Below are positions 1 to 11,640 of a stretch of DNA of 64,000 nucleotides, piece by piece (position 1 is the stretch's first letter; the number at the start of each line of letters is the position of its first letter). Under the pieces are notes generated by a model that ran no database searches, was not told where the DNA came from, and saw nothing but the letters and a program-made list of their open reading frames with translations. Source of the stretch: Dasyornis broadbenti (Eukaryota > Chordata > Aves > Passeriformes > Dasyornithidae); contig VZRN01005169.1 of assembly GCA_013397935.1 (NCBI GenBank), positions 1,620,348 through 1,684,347 on the forward strand. Reading direction: 5' to 3'. A program made the position numbers and the translations under genes.

Positions 1-155
1 AAGTGGGGAGATGGAAGTGGTAACTGTAAAAATAACTGTCTCTTGGTGAAGGTTGGCTCTATGTTCTTTCTTAACCCCCCTGCAGAGGACAGGTTTGCTC
101 ATGGGACTTACCCTAAGAAAGCTAAAATAAGAGCAGTAAGCATCTGGGGTTAAGA
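1..155 (-). other. CELF2: CELF2 3' UTR (proximal part)
   Basis: This is the sequence immediately downstream of the TGA stop (reverse complement of 156-158), so it is the first 155 nt of the CELF2 3' UTR, continuing past the window edge. No AATAAA signal is visible on the minus strand here, so polyadenylation must occur beyond coordinate 1. No long GT-rich or AT-rich regulatory tract stands out in this short part. Confidence 0.85.
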
Positions 156-283
156 TCAGTAAGGTTTGCTGTCATTTTTGGAGCGTTTCAGCTGAACCTT
201 CAAGCGTTTCATGCCAATCTGAAAGCCGTTCATAGCCTGGATAGCAGCTTGTGCAGAGACTGGATTGTCATAGCTAACAAAAC
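156..283 (-). CDS. CELF2: CELF2 terminal coding exon (E9): C-terminal half of RRM3 and stop
   Basis: Last coding exon of the CELF2 RNA-binding protein. It completes RRM3, which with RRM1 and RRM2 binds GU-rich RNA in nucleus and cytoplasm. The acceptor reads ctcgcag then GTTTTG; the first two bases finish a Gly codon split with E8. It encodes 41 further residues, beginning FVSYDN and ending in the CELF-family C-terminus [10 protein letters not shown], then TGA. FVSY is the second half of the RNP1 octamer KCFGFVSY, so the intron cuts the RNA-contacting motif. The Lys/Arg-rich tail matches CELF1 and CELF2 alike; assignment to CELF2 comes from upstream exons. Length is 128 nt including the stop. 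An open stretch running upstream of the acceptor (to 350) is intron. Confidence 0.97.
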
Positions 284-3200
284 CTGCGAGACACAGAACA
301 GAGGCGGGAGAGAAAGTCAACTCTAGGTTAGAACAAATGTCAGAAGGCATATTGTTAGAATTTTATCATTGCTGTTTATTTGACACATTTACCTCACTTT
401 CAATTAGTTCTTTGATCACATTTCATATCCCATTTCCTTTTGCCTTCCTCTTTACTTTCATATTATTTCTTTACTAGCTGGGATGCAGTTGGCTAATTTT
501 GGTGCAATGCAGTTTCCATTCTGTTATTTGTCTACCCACCTTAGAGACTGAAGATATTTATTACTGTGACACTTTTCAGTTAGTTTCTACATACCTCCCA
601 GTCTATTAGAAGTGTTATTTGGGCCAGTCTGCAGATGGGAAGCTGAAACAAAAAGCCTGGTTACAGAATCAACCCCCAAACTGCCTAAACCCACTGGCAC
701 ACCTGGGTGTGAGTTCATGTGTTCTATGGAACACTCATCTCCTTGGGCTCGGCCTAGGACAGTTGCAATATTAATATTTTGTATTTTTACAGCACCTTCC
801 AGTTCAAGATCTCAGGGTACCTTATTGTTATTAAATTCAGTCTCTTGGTCCCCAGAGGGGTACGCAAACATCAAAATTAAGCAGCATCATAAAGACAATG
901 GCAGGGCTTGATGAGAACTCCAGATCTTCTACACCTTGGTTGCACTAACTAGGAGGGTAATGCTTGCTCGGGTAATTCAGAATGGCTGGCCTGGCTCAGA
1001 TTTCTTTTCCCTGGGAGACTGAAAATGTTCTGTTCATAATATACTCAAGTCTCCCTTATTCTGGAAGCTCAAAGTTCATTTTCATATCTGGGCCTCCCAC
1101 TTGTAATTGCAAAGCTCGCCTAACTGCTGCTCTGCCTCAGCTCGGGCTAATTATTACTGTACTCAGCCTGCTGTTATGCATCTGCTTTGAAATGCTCCCT
1201 CTTCTTTCCACTTGAATTTGCCTTAACACATATCCCTTCACTCTCCTAAAGCATGGATACCACACACTTTGTCTTCAGTCCTAACACACAGGCTTCTCAG
1301 TGCCTCTCTTTCACCAACCAGCTTTACTCATTTGTGCTTACTGTCTGTGTAGTTTTTGGATTTGTAACCTCTTTTTACCATTACTCTAACCTATCCTCTT
1401 GCACTGCTGTCCTCTTCCAATTGCAGAGTCAGAGTGTTACTACACTTTCCCCATTGCAAAAAATGCTCCCCCCTTATCAAGGTATCTGGTCCTTTTCCAG
1501 CTGCTCTCCTTCACAGACCATCCCTGGGGCTTAAATCAACTTCACCAAACTATTTAAGTTAAAACTCTTCTCTGAATACTCAGGCTAACTTCTGTTCCTT
1601 CCACTCAAAACTACTTCTCATTTAAATTTCTGCAGACCTTCTCCTGGCCAAAGCCAATACTCTTTATCCGTGTTGTCCTGTGGTTGATTATTTGTTACCT
1701 CCTTAAGGGATAATAAATGTTCCATACCTTCCTTGGATTTAGTAACTCTTGTCACTTCCTCACTTTCTTCCCCAGACAATTCCCTCTTAAAGTTACTGCC
1801 ATATCCTGAGGAGCTTCATCACTCTCTTCCTTCCTTTCTCCTATTTTGTTCTAGGAGATCCTGTCTGTTCACATGGCTCCAATCATGATCTTAGCTCTAT
1901 GCCCTGCGTCTCCTTCCATCAGCTCTAGGATTGTCTCTGGGATAGAAAAGGCAACTACCATGAGTTGGGAGGCAGCTGTAGCACCATCGGGGCAAACGCT
2001 CCACAACTGAGATGTAGCTACTCCTACCTACCTTGACAATTCAGCATTTCCCTCTACAGCTTTCCTGACCTTCACTTTATTCTTTTAAGTGCATATGAAC
2101 TATGCTATGAACTTATCATCACTGTAGTTCCTTCTTAACTAGTTTTATCCACCTGGCAACTAAGCAAGTGATCTAAACTAGTCAGATGCCATCTTATGGA
2201 TGGTGAATGAAGAGAAGGAAGCACACCCAGAGTGGCTTCTCCACCCCACCATCCATGTCACCAAATTAGACACCTCCAATGATGATAGAAGAACAGTTAG
2301 CTCAGGCTATGCTTACCTTACCTTCCAGGGAGGTGAGACCAGTTACCTCATTCTGTGTCTCTTTAACAGCTTTCTTGACTCAGTCAGCAATTCAAACATA
2401 CAATCCCTGTGCTGCATGGCTGCCATCAGCCGTTATCATTCAATTGTTATTCTGATTCACGGTTTGTCTCTTTACACAGAATGCAGTACCTACATTAGCT
2501 TGTTACACTCTCATCTTCTTCCTTATTGAGAACCTTCATTTATAAAGCTTACTGAGGAATCTGGCATTCCTTCCCTTTATTTGTATTTTTCTGATTGCAC
2601 CCATTCATCATTTTTTTTATCTGAATTTAAAACACAGGTTACATGAGGTTGGGATGATGTTTCTGATCAATTTTCCAAGACCCTGTCATGACAGCTCTGA
2701 TTTTTGTTTTAGATCTTTGGGTATCTCTATAATCACCACAAATATTTTTCATCATTTGAGTAGCAATTTTTCTATGAGGCCAACTGCATTTCCGCACTGA
2801 TGTAACTGGGTCCCCCCTCCTTTGCCTTACTTTTGCATATCTCATTGCTCTTATTCTAAGGTTTATGAAAGGCAAGAGATAAGCTTGAAAAGTGAAACCC
2901 TTTGTCGGCTGAATCAGCTAAAGCCCATGGAGCCCATGAGAACTCATGGAAGAGCACTTCCATATGTAAACAGACTGTCCTGTCATCCTCATCACCATTT
3001 AATCCTTTGAGCATTCATTTTGGGTTGGAAAAGAAAAGAAAACATGCCAAAGTCCTTTTTCTGCAAAGAAAAGGAGTTTTTTATTTTGAGAAGCAGTTTT
3101 ACATAAAGGTTCGTCACTGTATATCACTGCTTTTTGGCTCACTCAGAATGCACCTTCCCTTTCCATTTCTGCCAGTGGACAGACTTGGACAATCTTTACA

Positions 3201-5313
3201 CTTTTTGGATGATTAACCTGTTCTCATCTGTAATTTGACTTCCTCTTCCTTTGGGCAGGAGATTGGAAACTCCAGGGTAGGAAACCCTAAGCATGTACAA
3301 ACTATTAATATTATTAACTATTGTTACTATGACTATGACTATTACTATTATTATTACAAGGGGCAAAAAAGACCAAATCAACAAATAAAAAATCAAACCT
3401 AAACGGTATCAAGAGCAATGACCATTAATGATTTAGCAGAGAAATGGGTTCTTCGGTTACAGTATTGTCCTAGTTTTCGGGTGGGAGGACAGAGAGAAAA
3501 AAAAAAAAGGCTTTTTAAAACACAAATATGGGACCAAAACAACAAATAGATGATTCTTGCTAATAAAGCTGAGGATGTACATACAGACTATGCCAGTATG
3601 TTAAGCTAGCAGGCCTAATTCTGGCTTTGCCTGTGATTTGCAGCCATCACCAAGCAGTCACCTACTGAATCAGAAAACTCAGCTTCATCTGCCACTTCTA
3701 CTTTTTGTTTTTAAAGCAGATCTCCCTCCCTGGTGGCAGAATATCTGGGAAGGAAAAATGAGAAATGGAAATATCAGTGAAAGCCACCTAAAACCAGAAA
3801 GACAGAGGATTCCTCTATCCACTGGGTGTTGACACCTCCATTTTCCCTCAAAGAAGATAGCCTTGGTGCATTACTCTAAGTTAGGCAAATGTGTCCCACA
3901 AATCCAGGCAAATGTGTAAGAAGGTAATCAAAGAGTAAAAGGAAACACACAAAAAGCAAGTGTAGGAAACGAGCTGATGAATTGAGCCACCTGCCCAAAC
4001 TAATTTACATTCTTCCAGCAGTCACCACAATTGCTGCATTTCGATTAACATAGCTTGATTTTACATTTCATGAAGATTCCTGGAGACCTCAACAATGATT
4101 TTGTAACCCCAACATACTAACAGCACTGGCTCCAGATCAATGGCGAGTCCATTTCAATTTGACTTTTCAAATTTGCAAGAGCCTCAGGGACTGCTTTAAC
4201 CCATTGCAGACACCGGCTGGACTATACTGGTCTAGATATGAATAATTTTTTTGTAAAGCCTAAAAGAAGTGAATGCTTCAAAAGTGACCTGAAAGACTGT
4301 GGAAAAATGCAGAAAGAATGTCATACTCTTTCTGTGAACTGAATCAACTTTGCAAGTGTGCTATCCAATCCTCTTTTGTCTCATATACAGTTGCGTTCCT
4401 TTACTCCAGGAATGAATTACCACTTTTAAGGAAACTCCAATATTTTATGCCAAGCCTTACAAAACGCATGTTTAAGAGATTCTTTCTTCCTCCTAAATCC
4501 CCCGTGTCTTGTGTAAGACCATAATTATTAGACCAGTGCTCTAAAAGTTTACCACCTGCTTACATTCTCTGCTCCACTCCATCAAAGCACTGAACTGGTG
4601 CATCTGTGCTATTCCAAAGACATCAACCCTCTTAATCAACCCTAAAACTATTTTTATATCAACACATCATCTCCTCCTCTGCTGTGATCTAATTTTATGA
4701 CAGCTCAAAGTATTCTCCGGGAAACTTCAGACACTGATTTTGTGAGATCCCTTCATCTCTGCCCTAAGGTAAGGGAGATTCCACCTTCCATAAAACTGGA
4801 ATCCACCCAAAACAGCTGGAGCTGCATATATAGACATCAACCGTCTGCAGAATATTCTGAACTACATGCACACACCATCCAGTCACTGATTGCAAAATCT
4901 TGTACTTAATTCAGAAGAAAGAAATTCCTGTAATGTAGAAGTAATGGGTTAAACATAGAGCTTTTTTAAGTGGCTCAGCTATACAATAGAGAATAATTAA
5001 GTATCCATAATAAGGCAATTTAATAGTATACTAAATGACATTACCCCACATAGGGTGTAATTAGTTTCATGTACTTGACACATTCATGCGAGATGTCAGA
5101 CTGGAAGATTATTATTGTTTTTTTCATATCCAATTTTTAGTCAGAAGTAGTTTGTCTGTGCATCTTCCTGCTCATTTGAGGATTAACAGTTCATTATTTT
5201 TGGAATGAGTTTCCAGTATGACATTTCTCACATTGCTGTTAATTTTCTTTCCTGGCCCCTTTTCAGTATAGTGCATGTGGTTTTTACTATTTGATTTATT
5301 AAATTTGACATAC
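284..5313 (-). other. CELF2: CELF2 intron between E8 and E9
   Basis: Intron of about 5.0 kb with donor GTATGT (minus strand, at 5313) and acceptor CAG (at 284). It holds an (ATT)n-like low-complexity patch at about 3300-3357 and a short A-run near 3500. I recognise no transposon or gene in the rest. Short open frames in the interval lack splice context and known motifs. Confidence 0.9.
3300..3357. repeat. Imperfect ATT/ACT trinucleotide repeat
   Basis: A run of interrupted TAT, ACT and ATT triplets, degenerate rather than pure. It lies inside the E8-E9 intron. Confidence 0.7.
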
Positions 5314-5457
5314 CAAAGCACTTGCTCAAATTGGTCTGTTTGTCAATGAAGACTTTAGCAGAGATAACATTTCCAAAAGGCATGAACATCTGCAGAATGT
5401 CCTGGTCTCCAAACTCCTGGGGGAGGTGGTAAATAAAGAGGTTTGCCCCTTCTGGAC
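5314..5457 (-). CDS. CELF2: CELF2 exon E8: N-terminal half of RRM3
   Basis: 144 nt, phase 1 at both ends. Acceptor cctaaag is followed by GTCCAGAAGG; donor is TTTG then gtatgt. It encodes [19 protein letters not shown] and onward through the helix and loop ending TNLSKCF, the first half of CELF RRM3. RNP2 is LFIYHL (window residues 302-307). The split Gly at the end joins E9 to finish RNP1, KCFGFVSY (341-348). [16 protein letters not shown] with Ile at the fourth position and an Ile in NVIS fits CELF2 better than CELF1, which as I recall has Leu and Val there. RRM3 together with the preceding linker is known in the family to support high-affinity RNA binding and splicing activity. Being symmetric, the exon could be skipped in frame but that would destroy RRM3. 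Confidence 0.97.
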
Positions 5458-8306
5458 CTTTAGGAAAATAAAATAAATAAATTAAAAGAAAAACTATGAA
5501 AACAGCTATTATAAGTGCTACATTTAATCTGTTTTTCCATAATACTTACTGAAGCTGATGGTCAGAAAGCATTTCACTTTCCAACTTTGAAGGAACAAAA
5601 GCAAGTGGATCACCCAAGGAGCACAGCTGAAATGTAGCTCTTTAGAGCAATCCCATCATGAAAAGTGTTTACTTTGAAAAGTAAAGTGTTTATTTCATAA
5701 CTCTCCTACAGAAATAGTTAAATTCATCCTCTTTCTTCAATTTACATAAGTGTCTTTCAGTATAAAAGTGTCTTTCAATATAAGTGTCAATATAATTAGG
5801 GTTAGGAAAACACGTACAAAATGTATTGGCTCTCAAAATACCCCAAGAACCGCACAAGGAGTCCTCTGCTGCTTCAAACACCTGCATGGATTTGTCAGTT
5901 TAATTCCAGTTTCAGGAACTTACGGAAATGGAATCAGGTGAGCTCGGATTTGAGTACCACAGTTTTAAACTCAAAGGGCAAGAAAATGGTAGAGATAGGA
6001 ATAAAAATAGTAAGACAAAGCACACCTTGTGACTTGGAAGTCAGTGAAGTCAGAGAGAAAAAGACATTCAGAATTAAATTTGTACCAACTCATTTCAAAA
6101 TGAGCTTGCTTTTTTTTTTTTAATTCTAGAAAATACAAATTCCCCATAGAAGGCTCTGTCTCCTGGAAGAAGCTTTGAAAGCAAGTCTTTTAAAATAGCT
6201 CAAAATTAAGTAGTTGGGTTGAAATTAAAGTGGCTTTAGACTAAGTTGAGTTTGCAAATAAAGGCGTAAACTCAAAGGTACTTTGAATATTTTTCCTACA
6301 GACAAATTTGAGATATATATTTTTAAAGCTGTAGGTTAAAACATTCATCCTACCACTAATAGGTTGTTTTTTTCCCCAGCTCAATTCTCCGTTTACAGCA
6401 ACATACTGGAAATGAGCAGTGGATGCCAGGAAGAGTGTGATATATGACGGAGCCAGACATGGCCTCCCTGTGCAGGCTCCAGGAGCATAAGAGGTACACA
6501 AAGGGAAGAAGCATTTCTGCTAAAAACACACCTAGAATAACCTGATTAAGTATTCCCTTGCTTAAAGGAACCTAAGTGTGCCTCAGAGGTGATGTCCTTG
6601 GTTTTCTGGAGAGGAAGAGGAAACTGCTCATCAGATTTATGGAGTTCCTTCTGCAACAGATTCAGGCTGGCTGCTCTCTCAGCCTGAAGGAAAAGGTAGC
6701 AAAGTTTGTCCAAAAGAAGGGGATAAATGAATTAGGNNNNNNNNNNNNNNNNNCAATTAGGTAAAAAAAAAAAAAAAAAAAAAGGAGAAAAATCTTTGGG
6801 GAGGTGGGAAAAAAAAAGATGAAAAAACTTGTCACTAGGAACTTTTCTTGTTCTTGTCACAAGTTAACTATCATTCCCAGCAAATTTTCTTTTAAATAGT
6901 AGGGAAAAAAAACTTACTAAATAATATTTAAGAACATATGCATGAGGCAGTTCACTTTGCTTCAGCAGTTAATATTTATATAGCATTTTACTCTGGTACT
7001 TGTTTATCCTCAACCACTCCAGACTCTTTACCATTCCATCAGAAATCATGGTAAGAGATAAAACATTGTCAGTATTCAGTAGCAGAATTTACTCACTTGA
7101 ACTTAACCACTTACTAACAGATACAAGATATATAACAAAAATACTGTATTTTTAAAAGGATGCTGGCATTTAATATTAATAAAAAGTAAGCCTAAAGTTG
7201 ATTTGACTGTTCTTAAAGAAAAAAAAGTTAAAATAGTTAGGAAAAAATCAAACTGTCCTTCACTATGAATCTTGCAATGACACCAAATAAACAATTCTTT
7301 TCTGGTGTCAAATACACTATTGTCACTGAGCAAAGGGCCTGAGGTGAAAGATAAATGCAGAAAACAAAAAAAATAAGGAAAAAAAATTTAAAAAACCCCT
7401 TTTCATTGTAAATAATCCAAGCTGTTAGCAGCAAATGAAGAGAAGACTTCAGAGAAAATATACATTTTAACTCCAGTGTCCCTGTACAATAACCAGCTGG
7501 GGGATTGCCAAATTTGTCTTCCTAGGAAACACATCCCATAACAGTACAAGATACTATTTCAAAAGAGGATAAAAAAGATTTCTCTTGAGGATATTATACT
7601 AGGTTTGTTTCCAAAGCTTATCCTTGGCAAGAACAGTAATGACAACATAGATACAGTCTTAGACAGCATGCAGTATTTTCCTGTCTTTGTAGAATTGGTT
7701 GGAAATTAGGAGAGGAGAAAGCAATGAAAACAGAAACAACTCCCCAAAATGCTTGGGAAGTATGTAGGGGAACGGAAGAAGGGAAAAGGGTAACCTCATT
7801 TTCCTAAACACCTTGTAATTGGTATTCATTTATTCTTAGAAATAACTTCCTGAGGTTTATTTGCTGTTGGTGTGGGGAGAGGGGGGCAATCAGTCACTTA
7901 GCTGCTTCCCCACAAGACCCACAATTAAGCAAAGAACTGCTCAAAGTGAAAACGGATCTTGTCATTAGCTCAAAACCTTAAACTTAATCAGATTAACTCC
8001 ACTGTGACAGAAAATGGAAACCAGAAGACAAAACTGCATCCACAGAGGGATGATTTTTGTTAGCGGCACCTTTTTATACGGTAGTTGGTAAATGCTTTTA
8101 TATAAGGCAGGATGGGTATAACTTGAAGGACAAATGGTTGAAAACTGAAACACATTAGAGGTTAAAGAAGGTGACAATGCTAAGCAAGAGAATACTGGAG
8201 GAAAAAGAAATCACAGATCAGACTGCTCGACGCCTTCCATGAGGCCTCCACGAGGGAACAGACGCGTGGCACCCCTTGGGCCGGGTTTGGCGGCGTGGCC
8301 ACTTAC
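5458..8306 (-). other. CELF2: CELF2 intron between E7 and E8
   Basis: Intron of about 2.85 kb with donor GTAAGT next to 8307 and acceptor AAG next to 5457. It contains a 17-base N gap, an A-tract, and a GC-rich shoulder at about 8218-8306 that continues the GC-rich character of E7. No transposon or gene is recognised in the remainder. Confidence 0.9.
6737..6753. other. Assembly gap (17 Ns)
   Basis: Seventeen consecutive Ns, flanked on both sides by copies of AATTAGG and followed closely by a 21-base A-tract at 6763-6783. The gap probably marks a homopolymer or short duplication that the assembler could not resolve. It is intronic and does not affect the coding sequence. Confidence 0.98.
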
Positions 8307-8486
8307 CTTCCTTCTGGCTGCCCGCGGCGCTCTGCTGCTGCAGCAGGCTCTGGCTGTAGAGAGTGGGCAGCGCGGCGGCTGCGTACTGCTGGATTCCTGA
8401 GTAGGCCTGGGTGAGCGCGTCCATCGTGCCGGCCGTGCCGTTCGTCAGGCCTGTTGCGCCGAGTCCTCCATTCAGGGCCGCCATAC
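8307..8486 (-). CDS. CELF2: CELF2 exon E7: end of the divergent linker (short form)
   Basis: 180 nt from the proximal acceptor (ctctcag then GTATGGCG) to donor GAAG then gtaagt. It encodes [17 protein letters not shown], a Gly/Thr/Ala-rich stretch, then the [18 protein letters not shown] segment and a Gln-rich [13 protein letters not shown] end; this is the linker directly N-terminal to RRM3. [18 protein letters not shown] is CELF2-like; CELF1 as I recall has Ser-rich residues there. Codon use is strikingly GC-rich: 49 of 59 complete codons end in G or C, against 10 of 39 in the short form of E6. An acceptor 18 nt upstream can extend the exon to 8504 (see separate entry). Phase is 1 at both ends. 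Confidence 0.96.
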
Positions 8487-8504
8487 CTGAGAGCATTTGA
8501 GCAA
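8487..8504 (-). CDS. CELF2: Alternative 18-nt extension of E7 (upstream acceptor)
   Basis: Upstream of the proximal E7 acceptor, the minus strand has a second acceptor, a T-rich tract ending gtaaag with the AG at 8505-8506. Using it adds 18 nt that stay in frame and encode AQMLSG after the split codon. Combined with the shorter E6 donor the junction reads [14 protein letters not shown]; with the longer E6 donor it reads [16 protein letters not shown] recall CELF2 isoforms carrying such a VAQMLS insert, but that is memory, not a search. The upstream acceptor has the better pyrimidine tract; the proximal one has the better CAG. Confidence 0.75.
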
Positions 8505-8602
8505 CTTTACAAAAAACCCAACAATAGAGAAAAGAAATTGCACTTGTTCATTAGTGCTTTCCAAAAGTTGTTGGTATTATATGACACTGACAACGACAGC
8601 AG

Positions 8603-8711
8603 TGCATGCAGCTCGGCACTTCACCAAATGGGACTGAGGACAAAGAAACACGACTTTGGCATCAGGATCACTTCAGCACAAGGGTTGCACAGTCAAATGG
8701 ACTTGCATGCA
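8603..8711 (-). promoter_or_regulatory. Pair of TGCATGCA motifs upstream of E7 (candidate RBFOX sites)
   Basis: The octamer TGCATGCA occurs at 8603-8610 and again at 8704-8711, exactly 101 nt apart, each followed by GC on the plus strand. On the transcribed strand both contain TGCATG, the DNA form of the UGCAUG hexamer bound by RBFOX splicing regulators. They lie about 100 and 200 nt upstream of the competing E7 acceptors. The function is inferred from motif and position only. Confidence 0.45.
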
Positions 8712-10480
8712 GCCTGCTACTGGCAAGTACTACAGCTCTGTGCTCCTAAGAGCCTCTCCGCTCATCCTCCTTGACACCTCTGCTTCTGCTGTGGCTGTCT
8801 GAGGCTGGCAGCGTGGGACCTATTTGACCTTGCGAGCTGGCCACTGGGAAAAGCAGTCTGTGAGGAAACCCGCTTTCTCTGACCAGCAACAGGCCATGAC
8901 CACACCATATCAGAAGTGTTTTGCTTATACAGAGTGAGCAGAGAACCCTGATTAACTGCATTTTAAAACAAGTCTTTTTCAACCTAAATGATTCTATGAT
9001 AACCCTCTGTATGATTACAGGCTTTGTCCCTTCAGCTTGTGGTAGAAAGATGGACTGTGATGCTCTTTGCTCCCACCCTTGTCCTCTAGTTACCCCAGCC
9101 ATTCCACAAGAGATGAACAGCAGCAAATCCAGAGTGACTAAAAATACTTCATCCAGGCTAGGCATCTTTCATGAAGAAACAAAAGCATTTGTTTCTAGCA
9201 ATGTTTTTCTTCACATGGGAAGCAGAGTCACTTTGTTTTTTTTTAACTTACAGCACTTCTACATCCTGATAAGTAACAGAGTAATTTAACTGGGATGGCT
9301 GTTAAAGAGGAAATTTCAGATGGGATTGCTAGCTGTGCAGAAAATGGCATCCCTCATCCGTGTAAACAGTGTGGGCTGCATAAGGAGTTGTCCTACTCTG
9401 ATTTGATGGTGGACAAACTCCTGAGCTCCAGCTTCCCTCCATTGCTTCTATTTCTCAGCATGGCTCCTGAATGAGTTATGTCAACGTTAATAGTGCTAGC
9501 ATGTCTTTTGGAAATTCCAGAAGAAGCGAATTTTCTGTTGGAAGTTTAAAGCATGGTAGTTTTCAGAGGCCTGGTCACCTTCCACATGCCTAACTTGTGT
9601 CAATCTGAGCAATGAAAGCCCATCAGGACTGAGAGTCAGGCCATGTTTTCTGCACAGTTACCCCAGATCCCCAGTTTCCAGGTGAACAGATCACAAACAA
9701 CTTAAAGGGCTTAATCAGGCCCCTTGAGGTACAGATCAGTCACTAGAAAAATGGGGCACCCAGAATCACCAGCAATAATTTCTTAGACATTGTGTAATAT
9801 TTTGATTGGCGAAATGATGGGTGAAGATGTGACTGGTGGTGTCATATTATGAGCCCAAGGTAAGCAACAGTAAAGAGAAGGAAAGGACTTAATTTCAGAG
9901 CAATAATAAGGGTTGGTATGTAAACTGGGGAAAAGTGGGGAAATTAAGCAGAGGACACTTTAAAGTAAATTAATAATGAAATCTAATAGACTGGGAAACA
10001 ATCTTCAAGGAAGATGGCAGAAACCTTATCACATGAGTAATTTAGAGATAGGAAGAATACTGCAGGGAATTATCCAGCATTGACAGAGGAGGATAAAGAT
10101 GCTGACCTCAGTATCCTTCCACCTCTTATGTAGATTTGAAAAGCATATTCCTGTGAGTCTCCAATAATCAGGACAATTGCTCAAGTGGCACCTTTTTGGC
10201 TCCACCAGAGTCTGTGCCAATTAAGAGAATTGTACTGCATAAATTATACCTTTTGATCTTACTATAATTTGTGTGACTAAACACTTGACAGAGATGTGAT
10301 ATTCTTAGCCTTTCCTTAATAAAATGTCTCACTTTGAAGACTTCTCTTTCCCCTCCACCCCACTTCAGAGCATTGCTGTACCCTGATGGGAGGTACTTGC
10401 TGCCACTGCTTTGAACAAAAATCTCAGTCAGAGCTCAACAGACCTGGGTATTTCTTGTATAATGGTTCCAGTTATAAAAC

Positions 10481-11530
10481 TGTATTGGGTTTGTGCGGTA
10501 GTGGGGGGGATATAGGGGTGGTTTCTGTGAGAAGCTGCTGGAAGCCTCCCCTATGTCCTACAGAGCCAATACCAGATGGCTCCAAGATGGACCCACCACT
10601 GGCCAAGGCTGAGCACATCAGTGACAGTGGTAGCACCTCTGGAGTAACACGGTTAAGAAGGAGAAAAAGCCCTGTGCAATGGCAGCTGCAGCTAGAGAAG
10701 AGAGGAGCGAGAATGTGTGAGAGAAACAGCTCTGCAGACACCAAAGTGTGTGGAGAAGGAGGGGCAGGAGGTGCTCCAAGCTCTGGAGCTGAGATTCTCC
10801 AGCAGCCCCTATGCAGCCGTGGTGAGGCAGCTGAGCCCTGCAGCACACAGGGGTCCATGAGGGAGCAGAGATCCACCTGCAGCCCATGGAAGAGACCCAC
10901 ACCAGAGCAGGTGGATGCCCAAAGAAGGCTTTGACCTCGTGGGAAGCCAGTGCTCCTGGCAGGACCTGTGGAGAGAGGATTGCACTGGAGTAGGTTTGCT
11001 GTCGAGACCTGTGACCCTGTGGGGCACCCACTCTGGAGCAGCCTGTTCCTGAAGGAAAACACCCATGGAACAGACCAATGCTGGAGCAATTTGTGGAGCA
11101 CTGCAGCCTGTGGAAACTGACCCACACCGAAGGAGCTGATGAAGAACTCTCTCCCCTGTAGGAGGGACCCTATGCTGGAGTAGACCAACAGTGTGAGGAG
11201 TCCAGCTCTGAGGAGGAAGGAGTTGCAGGAACAACGTGTGGTGAACTGACTGCAACCCCCATTCCCCATCCTCCTGCACCACTCGGGGACAGTAGGTGGA
11301 GAATTCAGGAATGAACTTAAGCTTGGGAGGAAGGGTGGAGTGGGGGGAAAGTGTTTGTAAGATTTCGTTTCATTTTTCATCATTCTGCTCTGATTTGTGT
11401 GGTAATAAATTAAACTAATTTACCTGTGATGGTAGTTGGTAAGTGATCTTTCCCTGCCTATATCTCAATTCAAGCCTTTTGTTATATTTTCTCTCCCATG
11501 CCCAGTTCAGGAGGGGGAGTGATAGATGGC
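10481..11530 (+). mobile_element. Solo endogenous retrovirus LTR, antisense to CELF2
   Basis: About 1.05 kb that I recognise as a long terminal repeat family common in neoavian genomes. It opens with a TG-start segment (TGTATTGGGTTTGTG) and contains a central array of diverged units built around a 'GGGACCCACGCTGGAGCAG'-like theme at roughly 10876-11190. Near its end it has an AATAAA signal on the plus strand (11404-11409) within a TAATAAATTAAACTAATTT context. The terminal part seems truncated around 11530, since no clear CA end or target duplication is visible. No internal retroviral gene sequence flanks it, so it is a solo LTR. It lies opposite to CELF2, the orientation usually tolerated in introns. 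The family name is uncertain. Confidence 0.8.
10876..11190 (+). repeat. Diverged tandem units inside the LTR
   Basis: Six or so imperfect units of roughly 40-80 bp, each containing a version of 'tgtgg... gacccac...ctggagcag' and starting near 10876, 10957, 11008, 11059, 11100 and 11146. They form an old minisatellite-like block within the LTR. Unit boundaries are approximate, set by eye. Confidence 0.65.
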
Positions 11531-11559
11531 ATTCAAATATAATAACAAGAATAGTAACA

Positions 11560-11640
11560 AGAACATCAATATTAATTTATATAATAGATTATGTATAATA
11601 TACAATATATTATATATTATATATTAAATATTACCATTAC
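11560..11640. repeat. AT-rich low-complexity patch
   Basis: TA, TAT and ATATTA repeats dominate this short stretch just after the LTR. No coding or structural role is evident. Confidence 0.65.

Noticed and set aside
6576..6764. Open frame running into the N gap
   Set aside because: The frame includes undetermined bases and has no motif; it is intronic.
8960..9005. Possible tiny CR1 tail ('caacctaaatgattctatgat')
   Set aside because: Only about 20 matching bases with no CR1 body before them; too short to claim.
8746..9165. 139-residue minus-strand open frame and a 122-residue plus-strand frame overlapping it
   Set aside because: No recognisable motif, no start context or splice borders matching CELF2 phase, and both strands are open at once.
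10472..11383. 303-residue open frame on the minus strand, the longest in the window, with overlapping frames of 157-182 residues
   Set aside because: It lies entirely within the LTR and its tandem units. Several frames on both strands are open together, composition is Pro/Ser/Cys-rich, and no domain is visible. Repeat-derived openness explains it.
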